Shown: positions 24,512 through 33,654 of the stretch, piece after piece | Position numbering within the stretch: position 1 is the first letter of the stretch | Layout of the letters: each line of letters opens with the position of its first letter | Origin: Nitrospinae bacterium CG11_big_fil_rev_8_21_14_0_20_45_15 | Lineage (GTDB): Bacteria > Nitrospinota > Nitrospinia > Nitrospinales > VA-1 | DNA: 64,000 nt | Assembly (NCBI GenBank): GCA_002787235.1 | Contig: PCWG01000032.1 | Location: 62,001 to 126,000, forward strand | Direction: 5' to 3' | Notes under the pieces: generated by a model | Databases searched by the model: none | What the model was told of the DNA's origin: nothing | Seen by the model: the letters and a program-made list of their open reading frames with translations, nothing else | Program-made: the position numbers and the translations under genes

Positions 24512-25048
24512 TTATGAAGGAAGCGTTTTGCATTCCTCTTCGGTGAGCTTGAATTCCCGGCAACATTCTTTGATCAGGTCTTTGGCGTTATCGCTCATGC
24601 GTGTGTCGCCCAGCTCTTCAAAAATTTCGACAGCTTTGAGGAGGTGATGGACGGTTTCCAGTCCTCTTTTCAGGGAGTAGTGGACCATGGCGAGATTGCT
24701 GTGGGCCTTGCCAAATTTTGGGTTGATGCGCAGGGCTTCGGCATAGTGGTGGAAAGCGTTGTCAGTTTCCCCGATCAGGTTGCTGACCACGGCCAGACTG
24801 TAGTGCGCCATGGCATCTTCGGGTTTGATGCGGATGGCTTCTTTGAAACATTTTGCGGCTTGCACATTCATCGGGATTTTCCCGTAACGAATGCCGAGAT
24901 TGAACTGGGCGCGAAAGTGATCGGGATCGAGTTCCACGGCTTTTTTATAGGCTTCCATAGAGGTTCGATTGTCGCCGATTCTTCCAGCTTGCAATCCCTC
25001 TTCGAACCACTGCTCAGCAGTTTTTTCAGAATTATTCTCGTCGGACAT
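24512..25048 (-). CDS. Tetratricopeptide repeat protein
   Basis: This 178-residue soluble protein contains about four TPR units, for example 'SMEAYKKAVELDPDHFRAQF', 'AAKCFKEAIRIKPEDAMAHY' and 'AFHHYAEALRINPKFGKAHS'. Such repeats form a superhelical scaffold for protein binding. No signal peptide or enzyme domain is present. The gene lies 12 bp upstream of the disulfide oxidoreductase, suggesting one transcript, and both might serve a common redox or stress function. Confidence 0.85.
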   Translation of the reverse strand: MSDENNSEKTAEQWFEEGLQAGRIGDNRTSMEAYKKAVELDPDHFRAQFNLGIRYGKIPMNVQAAKCFKEAIRIKPEDAMAHYSLAVVSNLIGETDNAFHHYAEALRINPKFGKAHSNLAMVHYSLKRGLETVHHLLKAVEIFEELGDTRMSDNAKDLIKECCREFKLTEEECKTLPS

Positions 25049-25243
25049 GGCGAGATGTTACCTCCCATTAAACAGTTAAATACGTAAATTGAAATTGTAT
25101 AGCCGTGTATGCTACCTTATTCCAATCAAAAATTGCAAGGTCATCGACAAATCAACGGTCCCATTTCCCAAAATCTGGAAAAATTATTTTAGATGGATCG
25201 GGAGTGCGGGCCAATAATATAATCAGAAGAGGAATAACCGAGA

Positions 25244-25516
25244 ATGCAGATTGAACCAGGAAGTGATGAAGAACGCCTGGCATTGGGCAAATGGATCAAG
25301 GCGGGTCAAAATCTTATTGTGGGTGGATCCGCAATGGGGGAATCGTATCTTGATCCGAATGTAAAACGACCGCCGGAAATAGCTGAAAGGGCTGAAGTGT
25401 ATGTGAAGCTGGATCACGAAATGGCAGAAATGTTGCCGCATCATAAGGGGAAATTTCGCTGGGATCTGGAAAAATATTACCGCGAACGTTTCGGACCCTA
25501 CTTACCCAAGGACTGA
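25244..25516 (+). CDS. Hypothetical protein next to Rieske-like gene
   Basis: This 90-residue soluble protein is not recognised. It has 'ALGKWIKAGQNLIVGGSAMG' near the start and a charged C-terminus, 'FRWDLEKYYRERFGPYLPKD'. There is no Cys and no signal peptide. The ATG is 15-20 bases after a purine-rich AGAAGAGGAAT stretch, and the gene ends 6 bp before the Rieske-like gene, so the two are very probably co-transcribed and may act together. Confidence 0.68.
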   Translation: MQIEPGSDEERLALGKWIKAGQNLIVGGSAMGESYLDPNVKRPPEIAERAEVYVKLDHEMAEMLPHHKGKFRWDLEKYYRERFGPYLPKD

Positions 25517-25522
25517 CCCTAT

Positions 25523-25846
25523 ATGTCTTATGAGAAAATAGTTTCTTTGGAAGAGGCTCCTGCGGAAGGCACTGGCAAGAAAATTGTCTTCAAGCATTCC
25601 TATACAGAATTTATATATGAGTTGGCATTGTTTCAAATCGATGGCAAGTATCATGCATTGACCAACCAGTGCAAATTATGCGAGGGCAGTCTTGGCGATG
25701 GCATCATCCTTGGCAAATACGTTGCCTGCAATAAAGAAAATTGCCAGTGGAGTATCAAAAAAGGAATTTGCAAATTCAATCACAGCAATGTGACGCCATC
25801 TTACAAGGTAACGGTCGAAGAAGATGGATTGTATGCCCAGTTATAA
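25523..25846 (+). CDS. Rieske-fold protein with all-Cys metal-ligand positions
   Basis: This 107-residue protein has the size and layout of a NirD-type Rieske domain. The first loop reads 'NQCKLCEGSLGDG', where a Rieske protein has Cys-X-His. The second reads 'YVACNKENCQWSIKKG', where the usual form is Cys-X-X-His-X-Trp. Both His positions are replaced by Cys and the second spacing is longer (four residues). The strands around the loops fit the Rieske beta fold. It could bind a four-Cys [2Fe-2S] cluster, a rubredoxin-like iron or zinc. It is second in a two-gene operon. Confidence 0.68.
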   Translation: MSYEKIVSLEEAPAEGTGKKIVFKHSYTEFIYELALFQIDGKYHALTNQCKLCEGSLGDGIILGKYVACNKENCQWSIKKGICKFNHSNVTPSYKVTVEEDGLYAQL

Positions 25847-25943
25847 AGCTCGGCTGATTTTTAAAGGGCGCAAAGGCAGATAATTCGAGGCTGTTAATTT
25901 TTCTGTGCCGACTATTATAATTTATAATATAGAGGCCGTTTGA

Positions 25944-26270
25944 ATGAAAGACGAAGACCTCTCTGATGCGGTCATCCAGATCCAGTGTATATGGGCCTTT
26001 TTGCTGTTGGCACTCTATGCGGCAGGATTTATCGATGCCCGTTTGTTCAGCGAAAGCGGAGCACCCTTTCCTGAGCGGGAAGAAATTCTCATCAAAGCGC
26101 AGAGAGTTTTGTTTTTTGGTGTCATGACAGTGGGATTTTTGATCGATATTGTGCGCATGCGGCAAAACAGGAATTACGCGTATCAATACCTCTTGTTGAG
26201 TCTGGTCATGGGAAGTTTCTCCGAGATGATCAGCGGCTGGCACTGGAAATTCTGGAGTTCGTTTTTTTAA
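25944..26270 (+). CDS. Hypothetical small membrane protein
   Basis: This protein has 108 residues with two or three likely membrane helices: one near residues 10-30 (IWAFLLLALYAAGFI), one near 55-70 (VLFFGVMTVGFLIDIV) and a shorter one near 85-100. Basic residues after the second helix suggest a cytoplasmic loop. A TATAATATAG box lies shortly upstream. No family is recognised. Confidence 0.6.
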   Translation: MKDEDLSDAVIQIQCIWAFLLLALYAAGFIDARLFSESGAPFPEREEILIKAQRVLFFGVMTVGFLIDIVRMRQNRNYAYQYLLLSLVMGSFSEMISGWHWKFWSSFF

Positions 26271-26549
26271 CCTCAGGCAGTCCTGCCTGAGTGGTTAGAA
26301 GTCTTAAAAAACACCGTTCACTTCTTTTGCAGTTCGGGTCTGCCGAGAGCGGGTGTTGGTGGACTTTTAGACTGTGTTGCGTTACATTGACGACGATGTC
26401 AATTGTTCATCATGAAGTTCCCCTGAGCCGGTTTGTTTTTTCCTGAGCTGAAAATTTCCTTTCAACAAAAGTCATGGATCACAGAGGTGATCCGATCGTT
26501 CAGGAAGCAGGGATCCAACGGCTATTAACCCATCAAAATCATAAACAGC
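26271..26549. other. Intergenic region with one hairpin
   Basis: CTCAGGCA-GTCC-TGCCTGAG near 26272-26292 is a perfect 8-bp hairpin without a T-tract. The remaining bases show no gene and no clear promoter for the ABC exporter downstream. Confidence 0.4.
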
Positions 26550-28337
26550 TTGTCACTTACCAAGTTCAAATCGATCTGGATTTTGGCCCGGGAACGAAAG
26601 CGAAAGCTTGCGTTGTTGTACGTGCTCATACTGTTCAGTGCCGTTGTTGAGTCCTTTGGCATCGCCTCTCTTTATCCTGTCATGGACATGCTTCTGGACA
26701 AGGGGCAATCCGCCGTTTATTCCAAAGTGTTCTTTTCTTGGGTGCCCTTCCTGGAAAACTATGTGGGGGGAGACAGCTTTACGCTTTTTGTGCTCATTAC
26801 AGTCGGCATCCTGTTTATTGCGAAAAACGCCTTTCTGATTTTAACGCATTACCTGTCGATCTCGATAACGACGCAACTGCATTGCTCCTGGATGGATAAA
26901 ATCTTCTCCTTTTATCTGAGTCAGCCCTACCGATTTTTTACTGAAAAGCAGGCTGGCGATCTGGTACAACGGCAACTGGTTCAAACGGAAAAGGCGGCGA
27001 CCGCTCTGTGGCAGGTCATGTTGTTTATGAGTGGCATCACACTGATCACCGCTTTGTATCTCATGATGCTGGCTTTTGCTTTCAAGGCAGTGTTGCTGAT
27101 AACTCTGTTCATCATTCCGATTTACTATTTTACTTTTTCCGTTTCCAGAGGGCCTATTTACCACTCGGGCGACCGTATCGCCGAGATGCATAAAAGAGGC
27201 TACGCTCTTTCTGCAGAAGCTCTGTCTGGAGTGCGGGAGGTCAAAACATTTGGTGCTGAAAAGTTTTTTTCCAAACGTCTGGTTCAGATTTGGGAAGAAT
27301 TTCGCAGGCACACGATCCGCAATACGACCTTCTCTTATCTGCCGCGACCTTTTTTGGAAACCTTTGCGGCATTGGGAGGCTTGATCGGGATTTATTGGTC
27401 TTTGAAAATGGGTACCGATATAAAAAATCTCATGCCTCTGCTGGCAGTTTTTGGGGGAGCGTTTTATCGGATGTTGCCTTTGGTTTCGGGGGCAAGCAGT
27501 CAATTTCTGATTGTTTATGGGGCCCTCCCCGCGCTTGAGATCGTGTCTGCTCTTGTCAAGGAATCGAATCCTGTCAACGGTGAAGAAACGATGCCTCCCA
27601 TGAAAAAGGACATCGTTTTCGACCAGGTTTCTTTTGCTTATAATGAAGGGGAACCGGTTTTGCAGGATGTTTCGTTGCGCTTCGAAGCCAACCGATTTTA
27701 CGCCATCGTGGGTTCATCGGGCAGTGGCAAGTCCACGCTCATGGATCTGCTTTTAGGATTTTATACTCCTGATAAGGGCCGGGTGTTGGTGGATGGGGTT
27801 GATTTGAAAACCCAGACACCTTCTTCCTGGTTGCGACAATTGGGAGTCATCAGCCAGGACAATTTTCTTTTCACCGGGACGGTCGCGGATAATATTTGTT
27901 TCGGGTTGGATGAAAGGTATCGCGATTCTGCCCGTATTCTGGAATCTTCCAAAATGGCGCATGCCTGGGAATTTATTCAAAAAATGCCGGAAGGTTTTGA
28001 CACTCAGGTGGGTGAGCGTGGTGTGAAATTATCTGGCGGGCAAAAACAGAGACTGGCGATTGCCCGTGCGCTGTATCGAAATCCCTCTGTTTTGATTTTT
28101 GATGAAGCCACCAGTTCGTTAGACCCGGTGTCCGAAAAAAATATTCAGAAAGCGATTGAGGAGTTGCAGGGAAAGCGCACGATGATAGCCGTGGCGCATC
28201 GACTCTCCACGGTCGTGAAAGCCGATCACATTTATGTGATCGCCAACGGCAGGATTGTCGAGCAGGGAACGCACCAGGAATTGCGTGAAAAGAAGGGCGT
28301 TTATCATGATTTATGCGAACACCAGGCCCTACATTAA
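26550..28337 (+). CDS. ABC transporter, fused permease-ATPase (MsbA-like exporter)
   Basis: This 595-residue half transporter has six membrane helices in residues about 20-320 and an ATPase domain after residue 355. Walker A is 'GSSGSGKST', the Q-loop is in 'LGVISQDNF', the signature is 'LSGGQKQR', Walker B is 'VLIFDEATSSLD' and the switch His is in 'AVAHRLS'. All residues needed for ATP hydrolysis are present. As a homodimer it would flip or export a lipid, glycan precursor or peptide. The start is probably TTG at 26550 with no good binding site. It precedes a radical SAM and a PhnW-like gene on the same strand. Confidence 0.87.
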   Translation: MSLTKFKSIWILARERKRKLALLYVLILFSAVVESFGIASLYPVMDMLLDKGQSAVYSKVFFSWVPFLENYVGGDSFTLFVLITVGILFIAKNAFLILTHYLSISITTQLHCSWMDKIFSFYLSQPYRFFTEKQAGDLVQRQLVQTEKAATALWQVMLFMSGITLITALYLMMLAFAFKAVLLITLFIIPIYYFTFSVSRGPIYHSGDRIAEMHKRGYALSAEALSGVREVKTFGAEKFFSKRLVQIWEEFRRHTIRNTTFSYLPRPFLETFAALGGLIGIYWSLKMGTDIKNLMPLLAVFGGAFYRMLPLVSGASSQFLIVYGALPALEIVSALVKESNPVNGEETMPPMKKDIVFDQVSFAYNEGEPVLQDVSLRFEANRFYAIVGSSGSGKSTLMDLLLGFYTPDKGRVLVDGVDLKTQTPSSWLRQLGVISQDNFLFTGTVADNICFGLDERYRDSARILESSKMAHAWEFIQKMPEGFDTQVGERGVKLSGGQKQRLAIARALYRNPSVLIFDEATSSLDPVSEKNIQKAIEELQGKRTMIAVAHRLSTVVKADHIYVIANGRIVEQGTHQELREKKGVYHDLCEHQALH

Positions 28338-28422
28338 GTGCCATGTTTGAAAAATGTTACAATGAGCCGCTTGACGTATCCATGGAATCATTACCTAATC
28401 AAATATTTTTCGATGGTTTTTT

Positions 28423-30390
28423 ATGAGTGAGAAGTCCCGCCCTAAAATTCTTATCATCACGACACCCCTGCGCCCCGTGCCTACGATGTTTCCTCCGATT
28501 GGGAGTTTGTCTGTAGCGACGGCCTTGAAAAAATCCGGTGCCGCGGATGTCCGGTTCTACAATATTGATTTGTTGAGGCCGGAATACTCTGAGGTGCTGG
28601 AATACATCAAAAATGAAAAGCCGGATATTCTTGGCATCAGTGCGGTTGTTTCTACCGCATACGAATATTCCAAACGCTTGTCTCTGGATATCAAAAGAGA
28701 ACTCCCCGAATTGACGATATTACTGGGCGGCAACATGGGAGCTTCCGCGGAAGTCATTCTCAAAAAAACAGGCGTGGATTTTGTCTGCACCGGTGAAGGG
28801 GAGAAAACAGCCGTTGATTTTGTGAATTGCTGGAAGAGCGCAAAGAACAAAAACGATTACCTCAATGTCAAAGGCCTTGCGTTTTTTGATGAGCAGGACG
28901 AACTCCAGATCACCGCTTATGCAGAGCCGTTAGCCAAAGAAGAGGTTTACGATATAGACTGGAGCGAGATGGAAGCCTCCAAAGAGCTGGACTGGTTTAT
29001 CCCATCACAAGAAAATTCCGACACGATACGAGAAGCTTATGCTCACGATCCACGCTGTCATGAGCCTCATCGTAATGATAAGACCGTTTTTACTTTTGTG
29101 TCGAGCAAGGGTTGCGTGGCCCGCTGTACCTTTTGTCATCGCTGGGACAAGGGTTATCGTGTGATCCCTATTCCTTCTCTCATGAAGCGCATTGACTATT
29201 TCATTGAGAAATACAACGTAGGATTTCTGGACTTTGGCGACGAAAATTTTGGTTCCGACAGGCGTTGGCTCATTGAGTTGTTGAGCGAAATCAAAAAGAG
29301 AGATTTGCTCTGGCGCGTCGCGGGCATGCGAGTGAGCACTCTGGACGAAGAGATCATTGTGCAAATGAAAGAAGCGGGTTGTGTTTCCATTCTTTGCGGG
29401 ATGGAAAGTGGCAGTCAGCGCATGCTCGATGTCATGGAAAAAGTGACGACGGTGGAACAGAATAAAAATACTCTGCGCTGGCTCGCGAAACACAATATTC
29501 CAACTGTGGTTCAATTGGTCATCGGCAGTCCGGGCGAAAGTCCTGAGACGATTCAGGAATCCTGCGACTTCGCGGCGTTTTTTGCCGAACAATCTCCCGA
29601 GACCGATCCCAACGATCTGAGCATCAACTTTGCTCAAGCCTTGCCGGGTACGCCGCTTTATGAGGTGGGACGGCGCAATAAAAAAATTGGTTCGTCGCTC
29701 GAAGAAGAAGAACAATACCTGCTGAATATTTCTGATCGCGATGCACGCGATGGTGAAACCCGTTTGAATTTTACAGACTATCCCATGATCCTGCTGGAAA
29801 AATGGCGATTCGATATCCAGATCGCGGCGCAACATGCCTGCATCTCGAAATGGGGCAAGGCGGTGTATTTCAACAATATCCTAAACGCACCCCGACTCAA
29901 GCACATCCAGTCCAAACCGGCTGAAGAGGAATCAAAGGATTCTGGTTATTTTGCAGACCCTGCACGTATCAAGGAACAAGAGCTGGGCCAACGAAAAGCA
30001 CCTGAAATGACGAGCATGGGACCGACGGACACGGTGAATGAAAAAACCGTGCGCATCGAAATCCTCGACAAGCAAATGCCGTCAATCTTATCTTTGATAA
30101 AACAACGGGCGAAGGTGGGACACATTGCCATGTTCTATCCGCGATTTTTTTGGCAGACGCGTCATTTTCTGATCCTGTTTATCATCGCCAACACTTTCAG
30201 AAAATACCCGCGCAGGATTGCCTGGAATATGACCAAAGAATATCTGTTGTGGAAACTGGGTGTTTCAAAAATTAAAGGGAACACCACGACGGGAAATTAT
30301 TTATCCTTGCGAAAAGTTATAAAAAAGAATTTGATTCCCGATATTGAAACCGATCACCCGATCATGGCCCCTTTACGAAAGGGCCGATAG
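28423..30390 (+). CDS. B12-binding radical SAM protein
   Basis: This protein has 655 residues. The N-terminal domain (residues about 1-140) is a cobalamin-binding Rossmann fold with 'FPPIGSLSVATALKKSG' and 'DFVCTGEGE'. The 4Fe-4S motif is 'CVARCTFC' near residue 230, followed by a barrel with 'FGDENFGSDRRWLIELL' and 'GMESGSQRMLDVMEK'. A C-terminal extension of about 200 residues is basic and partly hydrophobic and may touch the membrane. Such proteins often methylate or rearrange unactivated carbons, including in phosphonate and lipid pathways. Substrate unknown. It lies between the ABC exporter and the PhnW-like gene. Confidence 0.84.
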   Translation: MSEKSRPKILIITTPLRPVPTMFPPIGSLSVATALKKSGAADVRFYNIDLLRPEYSEVLEYIKNEKPDILGISAVVSTAYEYSKRLSLDIKRELPELTILLGGNMGASAEVILKKTGVDFVCTGEGEKTAVDFVNCWKSAKNKNDYLNVKGLAFFDEQDELQITAYAEPLAKEEVYDIDWSEMEASKELDWFIPSQENSDTIREAYAHDPRCHEPHRNDKTVFTFVSSKGCVARCTFCHRWDKGYRVIPIPSLMKRIDYFIEKYNVGFLDFGDENFGSDRRWLIELLSEIKKRDLLWRVAGMRVSTLDEEIIVQMKEAGCVSILCGMESGSQRMLDVMEKVTTVEQNKNTLRWLAKHNIPTVVQLVIGSPGESPETIQESCDFAAFFAEQSPETDPNDLSINFAQALPGTPLYEVGRRNKKIGSSLEEEEQYLLNISDRDARDGETRLNFTDYPMILLEKWRFDIQIAAQHACISKWGKAVYFNNILNAPRLKHIQSKPAEEESKDSGYFADPARIKEQELGQRKAPEMTSMGPTDTVNEKTVRIEILDKQMPSILSLIKQRAKVGHIAMFYPRFFWQTRHFLILFIIANTFRKYPRRIAWNMTKEYLLWKLGVSKIKGNTTTGNYLSLRKVIKKNLIPDIETDHPIMAPLRKGR

Positions 30391-30447
30391 GCTGGGCTGG
30401 TAATATCAGAAGGGAATTTTTTAGATTAGAGAATTGAAAAAAACAAA

Positions 30448-31578
30448 ATGACAGACATGCCCAGAAAAATTTTACTGAACCCCGGACCCGGCACCACTTC
30501 CCAAAGTGTCAAAGACGCCTTGGTGGTGGAGGACATTTGTCCACGCGAAAAAGAATTTCAAGAGGTGATGGAGAACTTGCGCCGAGATCTGGTGAAAGTG
30601 GTTCATGCAGGCAATGATTACGACTGCGTGATGTTCGCAGGTTCCGGTACGGCGGTGATGGATGCCTGCATCAACTCCGTGGTTCCTCCCGATAAAAAAA
30701 TATTGATCGTCAATAACGGAGCTTATGGGATGCGCCTTGCGGCCATCGCTAAAGCTTACGGCATTGCTGTCGAGGAGATGAAATTTGCCTGGGACTCTCC
30801 ACCATCTCTGCAAGCCATCGAAGAGAAACTCGCGTCGGATGCCGATGGCTCCATCGCCTGCATCGCCATGGTGCATCACGAAACCACGACGGGTTTATTG
30901 AATCCTGTGAAGGAAACAGGCGCACTCGCACAGCGTTACGGAAAGACCTTTATTGTGGATGGGATATCGAGCTACGCCGCGATCCCTATCGACATCGAAG
31001 CCTGTCATATTGATTATCTGCTCTCGACTTCAAACAAGTGCATTCAGGGCATGGCGGGAATCAGCTTTGTGATTGCAAAAATTTCGGCTCTTGAAAGTGC
31101 AGGGAAATTTCCCTCGCGCTCTTATTATCTCGACCTCTGCGAACAATATGCTTACATGAAACGCACCGGGCAAATGACGTTTACGGCACCGGTGCAAATC
31201 GTTTACGCCTTGCAACAGGCGGTCAAAGAATATTTTGATGAAGGGGCGGAGAAGCGGCGTGCGCGTTACAGCGAAAACTGGGACACGCTCTATGAAGGGC
31301 TTGCGAAGCTGGGCTTTCAATTTCTTTTGAAACCGGAACACGAATCAAAGATTCTCCTCTCCGTTCGCGAACCCACGCACCCCGATTTTGATTTCAATGT
31401 TTTGCACGATCGTCTGTACGCGAGAGGATTCACCATCTACCCTGGAAAAATCGACAACACAAAAACATTCCGGCTGGCGGTGATAGGCGATCTCAGGAAA
31501 CAGGACATGCTCGATTTTCGGGTCGCTCTGGAAGAGACGCTCGCAGGCATGGGCATCCAGCATCCGCTTTACATCTGA
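30448..31578 (+). CDS. Class V aminotransferase, 2-aminoethylphosphonate-pyruvate transaminase-like
   Basis: This 376-residue PLP enzyme opens with 'KILLNPGPGTTSQSVKDAL', typical for PhnW and relatives. The PLP-binding Lys is in 'STSNKCIQGMAGISFVI', and the cofactor Asp is in 'FIVDGISSYAAI'. Motifs such as 'VHHETTTGLLNP' match the PhnW group best, although close transaminases exist. PhnW interconverts 2-aminoethylphosphonate and phosphonoacetaldehyde. No phosphonatase (PhnX) is near. A phosphonopyruvate decarboxylase gene 7 kb away (38759) fits a biosynthetic direction. Convergent with the CoA-disulfide reductase gene, 4 bp apart. Confidence 0.82.
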   Translation: MTDMPRKILLNPGPGTTSQSVKDALVVEDICPREKEFQEVMENLRRDLVKVVHAGNDYDCVMFAGSGTAVMDACINSVVPPDKKILIVNNGAYGMRLAAIAKAYGIAVEEMKFAWDSPPSLQAIEEKLASDADGSIACIAMVHHETTTGLLNPVKETGALAQRYGKTFIVDGISSYAAIPIDIEACHIDYLLSTSNKCIQGMAGISFVIAKISALESAGKFPSRSYYLDLCEQYAYMKRTGQMTFTAPVQIVYALQQAVKEYFDEGAEKRRARYSENWDTLYEGLAKLGFQFLLKPEHESKILLSVREPTHPDFDFNVLHDRLYARGFTIYPGKIDNTKTFRLAVIGDLRKQDMLDFRVALEETLAGMGIQHPLYI

Positions 31579-31582
31579 GGTC

Positions 31583-33250
31583 TTATTTTTCCTGCATGAC
31601 TTTCCAGGTACGGTAAGCACCGGAAAGATTTTTTACCTTAAATCCGCTCAGTGCCAGTTGCCGGCAGGCAAAAAAGGACCGTTGTCCGGTCTGACAATAG
31701 ACAATGATTTCCTTGTCCCGAGGCAGTTCCTGCATTCTCTCGTGCAATTCGTCCAGCGGGATATGTAAAGAAGGTTGAATGCAACCTTCTTCTCTTTCAT
31801 CCTCATCGCGCACATCGAGCAATACCTGTTGATTGCTTGCTACCTGATCGAGCTCATTCCAGTGCGCGTTTTTGATTTCCCCCTTCACCACATGCTGGGC
31901 CACCATTCCGGCAAGGTTGACCGGATCTTTTGCCGCTCCAAAAGGCGGCGCATAGGCCAGTTCCAAAGCTTCAAGATCGTGCATGGTCAAACCGGATTTC
32001 AGAGCGGTTGCTAATACGTCGATGCGTTTATCGACGCCATCTTTGCCAATCACCTGAGCACCCAGCAATTTTCCGGTCTTTGGGTCGAATAGAATTTTCA
32101 TCGCGATCCGGCTACCCCCGGGATAATAATTGGCATGCGATGCGGGGTGCAGATAGACTTTTTCGTAAGAGAGGTTCAAACGCTGTAGAGTTTTTTCGCT
32201 GGCTCCGGTGCAGGCCGCAGAGCATTCGAACACACGCACAATGGCGGTTCCCAGCGTGCCTGCATATATCTCGTTGCCGCCAAAAATATTGTCACTGACG
32301 ATTCGGCCCTGACGGTTGGCGGGTCCGGCGAGTGGAACCATCACCGCTTCGCCGGTCACAAAGTCGGTGACTTCGATGGCGTCGCCCAATGCCCAGATAT
32401 GAGCATCCGAAGTGCGAAGCATGTTGTTCACACGAATGCCGCCGCGCTTTCCAGTTTCCAGTCCTGCTTGTAGCGCAAGTTGAGATTCCGCTCTCACTCC
32501 AATTCCGAGGATAACGAGATCGGCGGGCAGTCGTGCGCCGCTTTTGAGTTCGACAATGCTTTGATGTCCCTCATCGGCTTGCGGGGCGATGAATGCGGAA
32601 ACGCCGTCGTTGAGGCGAAGGTCCACGCCATTGACTTTCAATTCCTGATGGAGCCATGCCGCCATTTCCGGGTCGAAGGCCGCCATGACCTGGGATAGAG
32701 CTTCCACCACGGCAACCTGCAATCCGCGGCGTTGCAATTGTTCCGCCATTTCCAATCCTATGAAACCGCCGCCGACGATGACCGCTCTGCGGGCCTTGTT
32801 GGTCTCGATCCAGTCCAGTATGGCTTCCGCATCGGGGATACTGCGCAACGAAAAATGCGCGGGATGATCGATGCCGGGGATGGGCGGTTTGAGCGGGCTG
32901 GCACCGGTGGAGATGATGAGGTCGTCGTAACTCTCGCGATACTCTTCATTGTTTTGATGGTTGAAGACGCGCACCCAGCGTTCCTTGGGGTTGATTTCCT
33001 TCACTTCGGACAAGACGCGTACATCCAGATTGAAGCGTGCGCGCAGGCTTTCGGGAGTCTGAACCAGTAAATCCGACTTGTCGGAAATCTCGCCGCCGAT
33101 GAAATAGGGCAATCCACAATTGGCAAAAGAAACATGAGGTCCGCGTTCAAACATTATGATCTCTGTCTCTTCAGAAAGCCGCCTCGCATGAGCGGCCGCA
33201 GAGGCTCCCCCAGCCACGCCACCTATGATCAAGATTCGTTTGGGTTTCAT
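31583..33250 (-). CDS. CoA-disulfide reductase with C-terminal rhodanese domain
   Basis: This protein has 555 residues from the ATG at 33250; an open frame extends to 33358 but the FAD fold begins right at this ATG (KRILIIGGVAGGASAA). The single redox Cys is residue 45 in 'SFANCGLPYFIGG', the hallmark of the CoA-disulfide and persulfide reductases. The NADH fold is 'RRAVIVGGGFIGLEMAEQ'. The last 100 residues are a rhodanese domain with active loop 'VYCQTGQRS'. Fused enzymes of this kind reduce CoA-disulfide, CoA-persulfide or polysulfide. This suggests a role in sulfane-sulfur handling. Confidence 0.9.
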   Translation of the reverse strand: MKPKRILIIGGVAGGASAAAHARRLSEETEIIMFERGPHVSFANCGLPYFIGGEISDKSDLLVQTPESLRARFNLDVRVLSEVKEINPKERWVRVFNHQNNEEYRESYDDLIISTGASPLKPPIPGIDHPAHFSLRSIPDAEAILDWIETNKARRAVIVGGGFIGLEMAEQLQRRGLQVAVVEALSQVMAAFDPEMAAWLHQELKVNGVDLRLNDGVSAFIAPQADEGHQSIVELKSGARLPADLVILGIGVRAESQLALQAGLETGKRGGIRVNNMLRTSDAHIWALGDAIEVTDFVTGEAVMVPLAGPANRQGRIVSDNIFGGNEIYAGTLGTAIVRVFECSAACTGASEKTLQRLNLSYEKVYLHPASHANYYPGGSRIAMKILFDPKTGKLLGAQVIGKDGVDKRIDVLATALKSGLTMHDLEALELAYAPPFGAAKDPVNLAGMVAQHVVKGEIKNAHWNELDQVASNQQVLLDVRDEDEREEGCIQPSLHIPLDELHERMQELPRDKEIIVYCQTGQRSFFACRQLALSGFKVKNLSGAYRTWKVMQEK

Positions 33251-33654
33251 AATTCGTTTCTCTAAAAGTGATTGAATGTCGAGCTGTTCCAGAAAACACT
33301 CCGCATCGGTTCGCAAATCTTCCTGCCTTTGCTTTGAGTCGATGTTTGAGTCTCCCAACTCAAGGATATACCCAATTGTCTTTGATGAACAGGTCTCTCA
33401 TCTAGATAGTTGTCTAGAAAAATGACTCTTTTGCTTCTGAATCCGCACCGGATTCGGTAATTAATGGCATTTTCAAAGAATTTTTATAAATTTTAAATCC
33501 TTTGTTTTTGATAGTTTAAGTATATATCTAGATATTATATTAGATATTTATGAATCTAACCTTGACAAATACTCGTCTTATGTCTAGATTATGTATATAG
33601 GTTGATTAATAAGTTAGACATTAATTCAAATTTTGTTTACAAAGGGGACTCGCA
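33251..33654. promoter_or_regulatory. Divergent regulatory region with repeated TCTAGA palindromes
   Basis: This AT-rich region lies between the CoA-disulfide reductase gene (minus) and the His-rich secreted protein gene (plus). TCTAGA occurs at 33401-33406, 33413-33418, 33527-33532 and 33583-33588. TTGACA (33562-33567) and TAGATT (33585-33590), 17 bp apart, form a plausible plus-strand promoter whose -10 box overlaps the last TCTAGA. This layout suggests a regulator binding over the promoter. Confidence 0.55.

Noticed and set aside
26272-26292. Terminator after the small membrane protein gene
   Set aside because: The hairpin is perfect but has no T-run on either strand, so it was kept only as a hairpin note.
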